Below, piece after piece: positions 1 to 5,920 of a stretch of 7,867 nucleotides of DNA. Position numbers and translations under genes: made by a program. The notes beneath the pieces are model-generated. The model did not search any database. It was not told where the DNA came from and saw only the letters and a program-made list of their open reading frames with translations. How positions within the stretch are numbered: the stretch's first letter is position 1; every line of letters starts with the position of its first letter. This DNA is from Candidatus Bathyarchaeota archaeon. Lineage in GTDB: Archaea; Thermoproteota; Bathyarchaeia; Bathyarchaeales; UBA233. The DNA lies in contig JAMDCS010000045.1 in the NCBI GenBank assembly GCA_023488835.1, positions 1-7,867 of the forward strand. Reading direction: 5' to 3'.

Positions 1-666
1 TTGCAGATGGAAAATGATTCTCAACACGCCACCATAACTGTGGTCAGGGGCAATGATTACTTCAACTACACACAGTTAACCACCATCTATAAGGGATTAC
101 GTTTTGTTAACTTGACAACCACCATAGACAGCACTGTTCCAGGGGTTTCTTTAGATTGGGTGGATATAGATGTGCAAAGTAAAGGAAAACAAATACCCTA
201 TAGCGATGATAGTACCATCGGCATGTTAGATGAAGGCGTGAAGGTGTTTGGACAATTAATCTTTAACACAAAACCCTACAGTCAATCGGTTTTAACTGGA
301 TCACCCGCCATCGTAAAGATGCAGTATTGCTTAAACGGTGAATCCCAAGGTAAAATCGAGATTTCAGCAAGCGCTTACTCAGCCGATAATGACCCCAGCA
401 TCTACAGCAGCGAAACAAGAAAAGACAATTTCTTCACCGGTTTAATGGCTGCTAACTTGGGTCCCCAAACCCCTGACGATACAAAAGACTGGATACAGGT
501 GTTTAACTACCGATTAGACATGAAAGGCTATGATGTTTCCTACATTGCCTGCCGTGTTCCTGAAATGTACCCGAAGTTCCTTCGGGACCCCGCGTTTAGC
601 CTTGTGTTTATTAATACAGAAGTTGCAATCTTTAAGGTAAATGGCAACCTCAATCAAAACGGGTGA
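1..666 (+). CDS. C-terminal part of a putative surface membrane protein, paralogue of the next gene (5' partial)
   Basis: The frame is open at base 1 and ends at TGA 664-666. The TTG at base 1 is only the window edge, so the real start is probably upstream. The visible 221 residues have no membrane segment and look like an extracytoplasmic beta-rich domain, with N-glycosylation sequons at N5, N22 and N37. I do not recognise a named family. By eye it parallels the last ~230 residues of the downstream protein: a Thr-rich strand region, then IVKMQYCLNG matching AVRFQYQFND, then an end reading YIACRVPEMYPKFL...LVFINTEVAIFKV against FIVYDRNHLDTQM...LIYSNDRYVIFKI. I infer it is the tail of a second polytopic GT-C-like protein whose membrane part lies outside the window. 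It overlaps the next start by four bases (GTGA), implying one transcript and coupled translation. Confidence 0.75.
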   Translation: MQMENDSQHATITVVRGNDYFNYTQLTTIYKGLRFVNLTTTIDSTVPGVSLDWVDIDVQSKGKQIPYSDDSTIGMLDEGVKVFGQLIFNTKPYSQSVLTGSPAIVKMQYCLNGESQGKIEISASAYSADNDPSIYSSETRKDNFFTGLMAANLGPQTPDDTKDWIQVFNYRLDMKGYDVSYIACRVPEMYPKFLRDPAFSLVFINTEVAIFKVNGNLNQNG

Positions 667-2972
667 GCACCTTCGCCTCGATAAGCGATATGTCTAAAGA
701 GAAAAAAATCGAAGTCGCCTTCATAACTATTTTCTCTCTGCTTATCTTTGCCATCTTCTACACCCTCATTTCGATGAATGGAGTGGTTTTAGGAAATGAC
801 CCTGCGGTTCACTTGGAAAAAGCCCAAATCTTCCTAAATACGGGTAAGATTCCTTTGGTGAACTTGGGGTGGACACCACCGCTCTACGAGATTGTGCTTG
901 CAATGTTCATTTCTTTAAGTGGGGCAGCTGACATTGGGCAATTTATTTTTTTAGTTAAATTTTCAGCTGTAATAGTTGATTGGCTTCTGTTTCTCTCTGT
1001 GTATTTGCTGGCTAGTAAATTTTTTAACAAAAAAGTCGGAGCTGTCGCCGCTGTTCTGCTGTTGATGTGTTTTCCCATGTACGAAGTTAACCAATTCGGC
1101 GGCTACACCACCGTTCTCGCTTTAGCCTTTATGTTCTTAGTATTTCTCTACACACCGCTAGCAATAGAGCGGTTTGGATATCTTGTGGTCACTTTTTTGG
1201 TGGCTTTCGGGGTTGTTTTGTCCCATCAGCTTGCCGCGTTCCTTACAATCTTTATAATGCCACCTGTGCTGATTTTCATGTTGATAAAATCGAAAGGTGC
1301 CTACCTTAAAGTTGTAATGGCGCTAATTTTAGGAGGAGGAATAGCGTTCTTCCTCTATTACTTCCAAGCCATGATTGGCTACCTTGACCTAGTTATCGAG
1401 TACGTGTTTTTTGCGGTAAAAACCTATGCGTATCAGATTCCGTCTGCAAGTTTTAATGCTTTCATGATTAATTTTGGCTTCATATTCTTCTTTGCTTTAG
1501 CAGGCATTTTTGTCTCCTACTATATATTAAAAAAGCAAAAGAAAATGATTTTCTTTGTCACATTGATGCTTAGTTTCTTTGTTCCGTTTTTCTTCGCTGA
1601 ATCCTACCTTATTGGTTTTTACATGCCCTTTAGCTGGTTTATCTACTATTTGGCGCCTTTTATGGTAGTTTTAGCGGCTGTTTCTATTGTCTTCTTGGCA
1701 GACAAGTCCTCAGTTTTCTATGTCAAAAACAAAGCAATGTTTAGAAAAAATTGGCTAAAGATAACCACTGTCTCCATAATTATACTGCTGTCTTTGATGC
1801 TTGTTTACCGTTCCGACATAGTGTACGGGAAAATTATGGAAGCCAGCGTTTACTATTCAACCACAGACATAAAAGCCTACGATGCTGGAGTTTGGCTCAA
1901 CGCAAACTACCCTGGAAACAGCAAGGTCGTGGCAACGGAGATTCCGGGCTTTTGGTTCCAAGAGTTTTCAGGCAAAAGCGTTATAGCGCAAACAGACCCA
2001 ACCGTGCAGAGAAACGAAATTGCCGAGTCAGTTTTGAGCTTATCGTATGAAATTGAGCATCCGCAGACTCTTATTAGAGCTTACGAGGCAGAAGGCGACA
2101 TCGCCGACGAAACCTATGTCTCATTTGACCAGGTTTGGAACAGGGTTTCTTTCTCTTCAGGAACCGGCGACTTTCTCTCGTACACAGTAAACGGCATTGA
2201 CTACAAGCTTGCTCTCTCAAGTTTAAGTAAACAAATATTTTTTGATGAGCAAAGTTCGCCAAAGAAAATAGAGTTCATCTACTCCAACGACTATGCTGCG
2301 TTAACAAAAACGGTGACAGTAGAAAACACCAGTTACCCACTCAATGTTTCTTGGACCCTGACACCTTTAAAGCACGAAATCTCCAATGCGACACTTTATC
2401 TGAGCACTTTCTTTGACCTCAAATATGACTTTGACAAAGCCCAAATCCCTCAGTTGCTGGATTGGGTAAACCCATGGGATGCACCATCTCCCATAAAAAC
2501 CGTTCATGGAACGGATTGGGCAGTAGCCAGCTTTGCAAATACAAACTTAAAGGATAATTACATAGGCCTTTATGATGACACGAACGGTTTAGCTTTCGCG
2601 TTTAAGTTTAATGATTTGCCCGATTGGGGAAACATCGGCGCCTTGGAAAAAAGGCAAATTGACGCGGTTAGGTTCCAGTACCAATTCAACGACTTAAACG
2701 TGAACCAGACTGCTTCGCGTTCATACCAAGTTCTCACTATGTCAAAAAACAGCTTCCCGACGCTGCAGCCTGACGTATTGCAGGGATTGTTTAACTTTAA
2801 AACAGCCGAATTCACCGTGTCAGCAAGAGACTACACTGACTACATCAAAGAAAACAACATAGGCTTCATCGTTTACGACCGAAACCACCTAGACACCCAA
2901 ATGATCCACAGCAAACTCCTACAACTAATCTACTCAAACGACCGATACGTAATCTTCAAAATCCTAAAATAA
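663..2972 (+). CDS. Polytopic membrane protein, GT-C glycosyltransferase-like, with large extracytoplasmic C-terminal domain
   Basis: The 769-residue product is roughly half membrane and half soluble. Residues ~16-38 form the first helix, and about ten to twelve more hydrophobic segments follow, the last at ~365-382. Residues ~385-769 are then polar and beta-rich, with sequons at N555, N561, N575 and N681, consistent with an outside location. The first outer loop carries GNDPAVHLEKA (44-54), an acidic motif placed as in GT-C enzymes such as STT3 and PMT-type mannosyltransferases, where it helps bind metal and lipid-linked sugar. The likely role, by inference, is sugar transfer from a lipid carrier onto surface glycans or glycoproteins; donor and acceptor are unknown. 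The start is GTG 663, coupled to the upstream stop; ATG 690 is an alternative with no well-spaced ribosome site. The C-terminal half resembles the upstream partial protein. A non-enzymatic surface protein cannot be excluded. Confidence 0.8.
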   Translation: MSTFASISDMSKEKKIEVAFITIFSLLIFAIFYTLISMNGVVLGNDPAVHLEKAQIFLNTGKIPLVNLGWTPPLYEIVLAMFISLSGAADIGQFIFLVKFSAVIVDWLLFLSVYLLASKFFNKKVGAVAAVLLLMCFPMYEVNQFGGYTTVLALAFMFLVFLYTPLAIERFGYLVVTFLVAFGVVLSHQLAAFLTIFIMPPVLIFMLIKSKGAYLKVVMALILGGGIAFFLYYFQAMIGYLDLVIEYVFFAVKTYAYQIPSASFNAFMINFGFIFFFALAGIFVSYYILKKQKKMIFFVTLMLSFFVPFFFAESYLIGFYMPFSWFIYYLAPFMVVLAAVSIVFLADKSSVFYVKNKAMFRKNWLKITTVSIIILLSLMLVYRSDIVYGKIMEASVYYSTTDIKAYDAGVWLNANYPGNSKVVATEIPGFWFQEFSGKSVIAQTDPTVQRNEIAESVLSLSYEIEHPQTLIRAYEAEGDIADETYVSFDQVWNRVSFSSGTGDFLSYTVNGIDYKLALSSLSKQIFFDEQSSPKKIEFIYSNDYAALTKTVTVENTSYPLNVSWTLTPLKHEISNATLYLSTFFDLKYDFDKAQIPQLLDWVNPWDAPSPIKTVHGTDWAVASFANTNLKDNYIGLYDDTNGLAFAFKFNDLPDWGNIGALEKRQIDAVRFQYQFNDLNVNQTASRSYQVLTMSKNSFPTLQPDVLQGLFNFKTAEFTVSARDYTDYIKENNIGFIVYDRNHLDTQMIHSKLLQLIYSNDRYVIFKILK

Positions 2973-3017
2973 TCAATCTGCCCTGATGTCTAGTGCTCGG
3001 AAAAAACTATAGCCCCC

Positions 3018-3027
3018 CTATTTATAG
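3018..3027 (+). promoter_or_regulatory. TATA-like element with no clear downstream gene
   Basis: CTATTTATAG contains a TTTATA core (3021-3026), close to the archaeal TATA consensus. TATAGCC also occurs 15 bases earlier (3008-3014), making a direct repeat. A transcript starting ~26 bases downstream would begin near ATG 3051, which is followed at once by a stop. It may drive a long leader for the phospholipase gene or a small RNA, or be fortuitous. Confidence 0.3.
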
Positions 3028-3274
3028 CCTCAACATTTGCAGAGCCTAAAATGGTGGAGTAACATGCGTTCATAATGAAGAAGCAATTTTTTAACCGCGC
3101 TTGTGGAGAAATACTTTGGCTCTTTCATCATGTGCTTGGGCGCTTGCTTTGTTGCTTCAGAATTTGCTTGGGCAAACCTCTACCTCTCAAGTGACCTGCC
3201 CCCTCCATCATATATGGAGTCAAACGCCAAGTGAACCTTCGGGTGACTCTGATTGCAACTTTTTGGATAAGACA

Positions 3275-3308
3275 TTTAAGGGTACAGCGTTAAACTGGCA
3301 AGTTGGAG
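3275..3308 (+). promoter_or_regulatory. Promoter and ribosome binding site of the phospholipase C-like gene
   Basis: TTTAAG (3275-3280), preceded by purine-rich bases, is a plausible TATA box that places a transcript start near 3303. GGAG at 3305-3308 lies eight bases before TTG 3317. Both support starting the protein at 3317 rather than at the TTG codons 3101 or 3116. Confidence 0.45.
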
Positions 3309-3316
3309 CAGACAAT

Positions 3317-4294
3317 TTGAAGTTAACAAAGCCCATCCTGATTATCGTTTGCATATCTGTTTTACTGCTCGGTGTGCAGCCGGCTTTAGGCTGGAGCAAC
3401 AACGGCTACTCCGACAACCCAGCGCAGCCAAAGTATGGCACACACGACTGGATTGCACAGCATGCATTGGATTATTTGCCTACACAGGAAAAAAAGTACA
3501 TAACCGACAACCTTGCAGCATACCTCTACGGCACCGAACTACCCGACAACAGTCATGCTTCAGATGGCATAGGCGACACCACAAAACACCATGTTTACTA
3601 TTCAGCCGCTGGAGCTTTAACGGATAATGCTTCTGCACAAAGAGCAAACTCAGAATATAATTTGGCGTTAAACTTCCTGAAAGCTAAAAATTATGCTGAT
3701 GCAGCGAAAACCGCTGGAACAATGACCCATTACATTGCGGATTTGGCTGTTTTTGGGCATGTTATGGGTTCATCGACAGCTTGGGGAAGTGAAACCCATC
3801 ATAGCGATTATGAAGATTATGTGAATACTCGAACCACAAGCTACACGAGCAACTTTAACACTTACCTTTCATACGATGGCAGCCTCACTACCCTATCAGC
3901 TTACAATGTCGCTGTAAACATTGCTTATGAAACGACTTTTGGCGGGAACAACCATTTAACATGCGTTTGGATGGATGACAATTACAATTGGAACAACCCG
4001 ACTTTCAGTAGCAGATGCGGGCAATCACTCAATTTAGCAGTCAACAGCATAGCTGATGTTTTGCATACGCTCTATCAGGAAGCAGCACCAATTCCTACTC
4101 CAACAACCGTTCCACTTCCAACAAACTCGCTTACGCCGACCCCCACGCTGTCTCCAAGCCCAACCTCTACCCTGAATTCAAGTTCAACCCCAACCGTTCC
4201 CGAATTTCTAACGATACAAATCCTAACACTTGCCATGTTAACGGTTATGGCAGTAGCTATCGTTTACAAGAAAACTTTACCTAAAACAAGTTAA
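3317..4294 (+). CDS. Secreted, membrane-anchored zinc-dependent phospholipase C-like protein
   Basis: This 325-residue precursor has a signal peptide (1-25, ending PALG) followed by W26, which matches the N-terminal Trp that is a zinc ligand in the Bacillus cereus/Clostridium phospholipase C family. The other ligands are in order: H43 (GTHDWI), D77 (ELPD), H91 or H92 (KHHVYY), H138, D142, H148, H162 and E166. The spacing H-x3-D-x5-H-x13-H-x3-E equals B. cereus residues 118/122/128/142/146 as I recall them. The family hydrolyses the phosphodiester of phospholipids with three zinc ions; the archaeal substrate is unknown. A Pro/Thr/Ser-rich linker (~258-292) leads to VPEF (294-297), a hydrophobic helix (~300-317) and a basic tail, an anchor resembling archaeal PEF-type sorting signals. 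TTG 3317 is chosen because it has GGAG eight bases upstream and yields Trp exactly after the cleavage site. The S1/P1 nuclease relatives of this fold are a less likely alternative. Confidence 0.85.
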   Translation: MKLTKPILIIVCISVLLLGVQPALGWSNNGYSDNPAQPKYGTHDWIAQHALDYLPTQEKKYITDNLAAYLYGTELPDNSHASDGIGDTTKHHVYYSAAGALTDNASAQRANSEYNLALNFLKAKNYADAAKTAGTMTHYIADLAVFGHVMGSSTAWGSETHHSDYEDYVNTRTTSYTSNFNTYLSYDGSLTTLSAYNVAVNIAYETTFGGNNHLTCVWMDDNYNWNNPTFSSRCGQSLNLAVNSIADVLHTLYQEAAPIPTPTTVPLPTNSLTPTPTLSPSPTSTLNSSSTPTVPEFLTIQILTLAMLTVMAVAIVYKKTLPKTS

Positions 4295-4303
4295 GAAGGG
4301 GAG

Positions 4304-4537
4304 TTACGCTTGGATATCGATGGATTTTCCTTTTACGCAGTAGTACATTTGGTCGAGCGAATACTTCTTAAACACTGAACAAGTCGGACATAAACAGCTA
4401 TCAACTTTAACTTTTTCTGTGGCTTTTCCTCTTGCACAAAAAACATTGTTGCTTAAATTCGATTTCTTGTATGTTGGGCAAATGGGACATAAACATAGTT
4501 TAGCGTTTTCTTCGTTATCGGGAACAGAATTACCCAA
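4304..4537 (-). CDS. Small tandem-duplicated cysteine-rich protein (DUF2769-like)
   Basis: The 77-residue protein contains two copies of the same four-cysteine module, C-x-C-P-x-C-x13-C: C15, C17, C20, C34 and C48, C50, C53, C67, with a 33-residue period. The second halves match as FCARGKA and YCVKGKS. This fits my memory of DUF2769, an archaeal family of unknown function; binding of zinc or an iron-sulfur cluster is inferred from the cysteines. No signal peptide or membrane helix is seen, so it is probably cytoplasmic. The start is TTG 4535-4537; upstream the frame is open to TAA 4562-4564 but has no other start codon, and GGTGA sits four bases before it. The gene converges on the phospholipase gene with nine bases between the stops and is divergent from the zinc-ribbon gene. 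Confidence 0.75.
   Translation of the reverse strand: MGNSVPDNEENAKLCLCPICPTYKKSNLSNNVFCARGKATEKVKVDSCLCPTCSVFKKYSLDQMYYCVKGKSIDIQA
4325..4334 (+). terminator. Possible T-tract terminator for the phospholipase gene
   Basis: TTTTCCTTTT lies 31 bases after the plus-strand stop, inside the 3' end of the opposing minus-strand gene. Archaeal termination often needs only T-rich non-template DNA, but no hairpin supports this call. Confidence 0.25.
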
Positions 4538-4541
4538 ACTT

Positions 4542-4546
4542 TCACC
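4542..4546 (-). promoter_or_regulatory. Ribosome binding site of the DUF2769-like gene
   Basis: On the minus strand GGTGA lies four bases before TTG 4537. It is complementary to the conserved 16S rRNA 3' tail and supports the only available start codon. Confidence 0.5.
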
Positions 4547-4576
4547 AAAAGAACAATCGGGTTAAGGCTAATAATG

Positions 4577-4611
4577 TTGTGTGACTGCATCCGACCTGCA
4601 ACAGTTCACAA
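4577..4611. repeat. Imperfect inverted repeat between two divergent small genes
   Basis: TTGTG (4577-4581) pairs with CACAA (4607-4611) and ACTG (4584-4587) with CAGT (4602-4605), separated by a small asymmetric bulge; 14 bases lie inside. It is central in the 137-base region between the DUF2769-like and zinc-ribbon genes. It could be a protein-binding dyad; no T-run follows, so it is not a standard terminator. Confidence 0.35.
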
Positions 4612-4674
4612 AAAAGATAAAGATAGGTTTGCAGCTATTCTGTGTGGTGTTGAATTATTCTTTCAGCGTTCATT

Positions 4675-4869
4675 ATGGTTCCTGTTCCAGCTTATTCTAA
4701 ATGTTTGACATGTCCCAAGTGTGAGTCACAAGTGGCTTCGGCCTCTAACTACTGCAACTTCTGCGGAACACCACTGACAACCCCGACCGTACTTAAAATT
4801 TGCCCTCGATGCAAAACCCGAATCCCAGAGGCAGCGCATTTTTGCCCTGAATGCGGACAAAAACAATGA
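4675..4869 (+). CDS. Double zinc-ribbon protein
   Basis: The 64-residue protein consists of two zinc ribbons of the same pattern: C13-x2-C16-x10-C27-x2-C30 and C43-x2-C46-x10-C57-x2-C60, with a 30-residue period and the endings FCGTPL and ECGQKQ. An extra Cys, C10, precedes the first. This matches the generic double-zinc-ribbon fold, used for nucleic-acid or protein contacts; no specific function can be assigned. The start is ATG 4675; no Shine-Dalgarno-like sequence precedes it, so translation may be leaderless. Composition is otherwise ordinary and there is no signal peptide. It is divergent from the DUF2769-like gene and converges on tRNA-Gly, with twelve bases between them. Confidence 0.8.
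   Translation: MVPVPAYSKCLTCPKCESQVASASNYCNFCGTPLTTPTVLKICPRCKTRIPEAAHFCPECGQKQ
4859..4863 (-). terminator. Possible T-tract terminator for tRNA-Gly
   Basis: On the minus strand a run of five T lies ~18 bases past the tRNA 3' end, inside the last codons of the zinc-ribbon gene. Short T-runs commonly end archaeal tRNA transcripts; no other evidence supports it. Confidence 0.3.
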
Positions 4870-4881
4870 TTATGTGAGTGG

Positions 4882-4954
4882 TGCGGTTGCCGGGATTTGA
4901 ACCCGAGTCGACAGCTTGGGAAGCTGCAGTCCTACCGAACTAGACTACAACCGC
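4882..4954 (-). tRNA. tRNA-Gly (anticodon CCC)
   Basis: Read on the minus strand, this forms a complete 73-base cloverleaf. The acceptor GCGGTTG/CAACCGC pairs over 7 of 7 positions. The D-arm stem GTCT/GGAC encloses a 9-base loop containing GG. The anticodon stem GCAGC/GCTGT encloses loop TTCCCAA, with CCC at 4920-4918. The variable loop has four bases, and the T-arm TCGGG/CCCGG encloses TTCAAAT. The discriminator is A and CCA is not encoded. CCC reads glycine codon GGG. There is no intron. A weak TATA-like stretch lies on the minus strand near 5010-5003, ~50 bases before the 5' end, so a leader would be removed by RNase P; read-through from the upstream TIR-like gene is also possible. Confidence 0.95.
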
Positions 4955-5020
4955 AAACTTTTCTTGCAGAGCGCAGTAGCTATTGCATAGGGATAGTTCA
5001 TTTGATATAGAAACTTTACT

Positions 5021-5069
5021 ATCAACCTTATGACAGATTTGTTGATGAGTTTATTTTAGAAATCTGTCA
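5021..5069 (-). repeat. Interlocked inverted repeats (pseudoknot topology) over the 3' end of the TIR-like gene
   Basis: On the minus-strand RNA, TGACAGATTT (5069-5060) pairs perfectly with AAATCTGTCA (5040-5031). Within its 19-base loop, ATCAAC (5046-5041) pairs perfectly with GTTGAT (5026-5021), downstream of the first stem. The arm order A1-B1-A2-B2 is that of an H-type pseudoknot: 13-base first loop, no base between B1 and A2, and a four-base last loop, which is short for a ten-pair stem. The alternative is two mutually exclusive hairpins. The TAA stop at 5053-5051 lies in the first loop. No T-run follows, so a classic terminator is unlikely. Confidence 0.6.
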
Positions 5070-5920
5070 GCGTCGACAGTGTATCCGCCGTTGGTGAGTT
5101 CACGTATGAGAGCAAGCTTCCAGCTGTCGCGGTCGTCGAAGGCTGTGACTTTTACGCCGTCAAAATCGGTTGGGACCTCAAAGTTTGCGCATTCCCTGTA
5201 GAAGACAAGCACATTGCCCTTGCCAAGCTTACCTAACAGGAAACCAAATTCGAAAACCACGTCCTGTCGGGGTCTAAGCTTGCGTTTTGCAGGTGATTCA
5301 GCCTTGTCATACGCAAAATCATCAGGTGACAGCAAAACCACGGCAAAACCAACGTCGGCGTATTCTGTGAAGTGTTCAACGATTTTTCTGCCTTGACTTG
5401 GCTCTTCACACATAATCACGGGTACAAGCCAGAGCTTGGTCAAAGCCTTAGTGAGGGCATGCCTCATCTCATCGTCTGAGCCAGATACAACGAAAATCCT
5501 GCGCCGCATATCCCCTGAAACAGACTTTGCTAATTGGTTTGACGCCATGGTTTTTTCGGTTGAGGACAAGAATTTTTCGGTGCAGAGGTAAACTCCTTTG
5601 ACTTTGCCTTTGAGGATGCTTTCGAGGAGGTATTTTTTGTCTTTGGCTGCTACAAGTCTTTCTTGGTTAGGCAGGGTAAGTTTGTCGGCTGTTTCGTAGG
5701 ACCAGAAGATGACTGCTTTGATGACTTTATGGGGGTTGAGAAGTTTGCCCATAAACCAGAAGGGTTGACCGAGGGTGAAGGGTGTTGCGAAGGTGCGCAC
5801 GAGTTCCTCTTGGGGAACGTTGAAGCGGATGCCGGAGTAATCTGGTTCGGCGTATTCTATGTAGATGTGATATTTGGGAACTTGCACACTAATCAAGAGA
5901 TAATCAGCCTTGCAAAGCAC
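5051..5920 (-). CDS. TIR-like domain protein (PF10137-type, Cap12/Pycsar effector-like) with an unassigned N-terminal domain
   Basis: The 289-residue protein has two parts. Residues ~139-289 match the TIR-like nucleotide-binding family: RRRIFVVSGSDDEMR (139-153), an EEPSQGRKIVEHFTEYADVGFAVVLLSPDD stretch (172-201), RQDVVFEFGFLLGKLG (218-233), then VPTDFDGV and a C-terminal helix. Glu224 in FEFG is at the position expected for the NAD-cleaving glutamate. The usual His of VVHG is Ser146 and the usual Asn of RQN is Asp220. In bacteria such domains act as NAD-depleting effectors in CBASS and Pycsar defence. Residues ~16-80 (IEYAEPDYSGIRF..., FMGKLLNPHKVIKAVIFWS) form a small domain resembling, from memory, modules fused ahead of diverse effectors; it does not look like STING or a cyclic-nucleotide domain. 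No cyclase gene is nearby. The start is GTG 5918-5920 with AAGGT nine bases before it; GTG 5885-5887 is an alternative. There are no membrane segments. Confidence 0.85.
   Translation of the reverse strand: MLCKADYLLISVQVPKYHIYIEYAEPDYSGIRFNVPQEELVRTFATPFTLGQPFWFMGKLLNPHKVIKAVIFWSYETADKLTLPNQERLVAAKDKKYLLESILKGKVKGVYLCTEKFLSSTEKTMASNQLAKSVSGDMRRRIFVVSGSDDEMRHALTKALTKLWLVPVIMCEEPSQGRKIVEHFTEYADVGFAVVLLSPDDFAYDKAESPAKRKLRPRQDVVFEFGFLLGKLGKGNVLVFYRECANFEVPTDFDGVKVTAFDDRDSWKLALIRELTNGGYTVDADRFLK

Larger units (their letters stand above)
2973..3316. other. 344-base intergenic region without a convincing gene
   Basis: This spacer separates the membrane protein gene from the phospholipase C-like gene. 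It holds a TATA-like element near 3021, an unusually good ribosome-site-like GGTGGAG (3053-3059) followed only by very short frames, and a second promoter close to the phospholipase start. Three overlapping short frames exist on the plus strand: ATG 3075 to TGA 3194 (39 aa), GTG 3103 to TGA 3234 (43 aa), and the upstream extension of the phospholipase frame from TTG 3101. None has a composition that convinces me. GAGTCA (3217-3222) and TGACTC (3244-3249) form an inverted repeat around a possible C(UUCG)G loop at 3237-3242. Confidence 0.6.

Noticed and set aside
1751..2050. A 99-residue open frame on the plus strand inside the membrane protein gene.
   Set aside because: It lies wholly in another frame of a convincing long gene and has no domain signal; the same holds for the other short frames inside the long genes on both strands.
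3075..3194. A 39-residue plus-strand frame beginning MKKQFFNRACGE.
   Set aside because: It has no well-spaced ribosome site, overlaps other short frames, and has no recognisable composition or motif.
3217..3249. Hairpin GAGTCA/TGACTC with a possible UUCG loop as a riboswitch or attenuator.
   Set aside because: The stem is only six pairs, the inner stem competes for the same base, and it lies upstream of the likely transcript start of the phospholipase gene.
3101..3316. N-terminal extension of the phospholipase frame from TTG 3101 or TTG 3116, the latter with GGAG upstream and a hydrophobic start.
   Set aside because: The extension would bury the signal peptide and the N-terminal zinc-ligand Trp 72 residues inside the protein. 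TTG 3317 has its own GGAG and a well-placed TATA box.
4882..4954. tRNA-Gly as the attachment site of an integrated element carrying the TIR-like gene.
   Set aside because: The TIR-like gene is on the 5' side of the tRNA, integration normally targets the 3' part, and no repeat of the tRNA 3' end was seen in the window.
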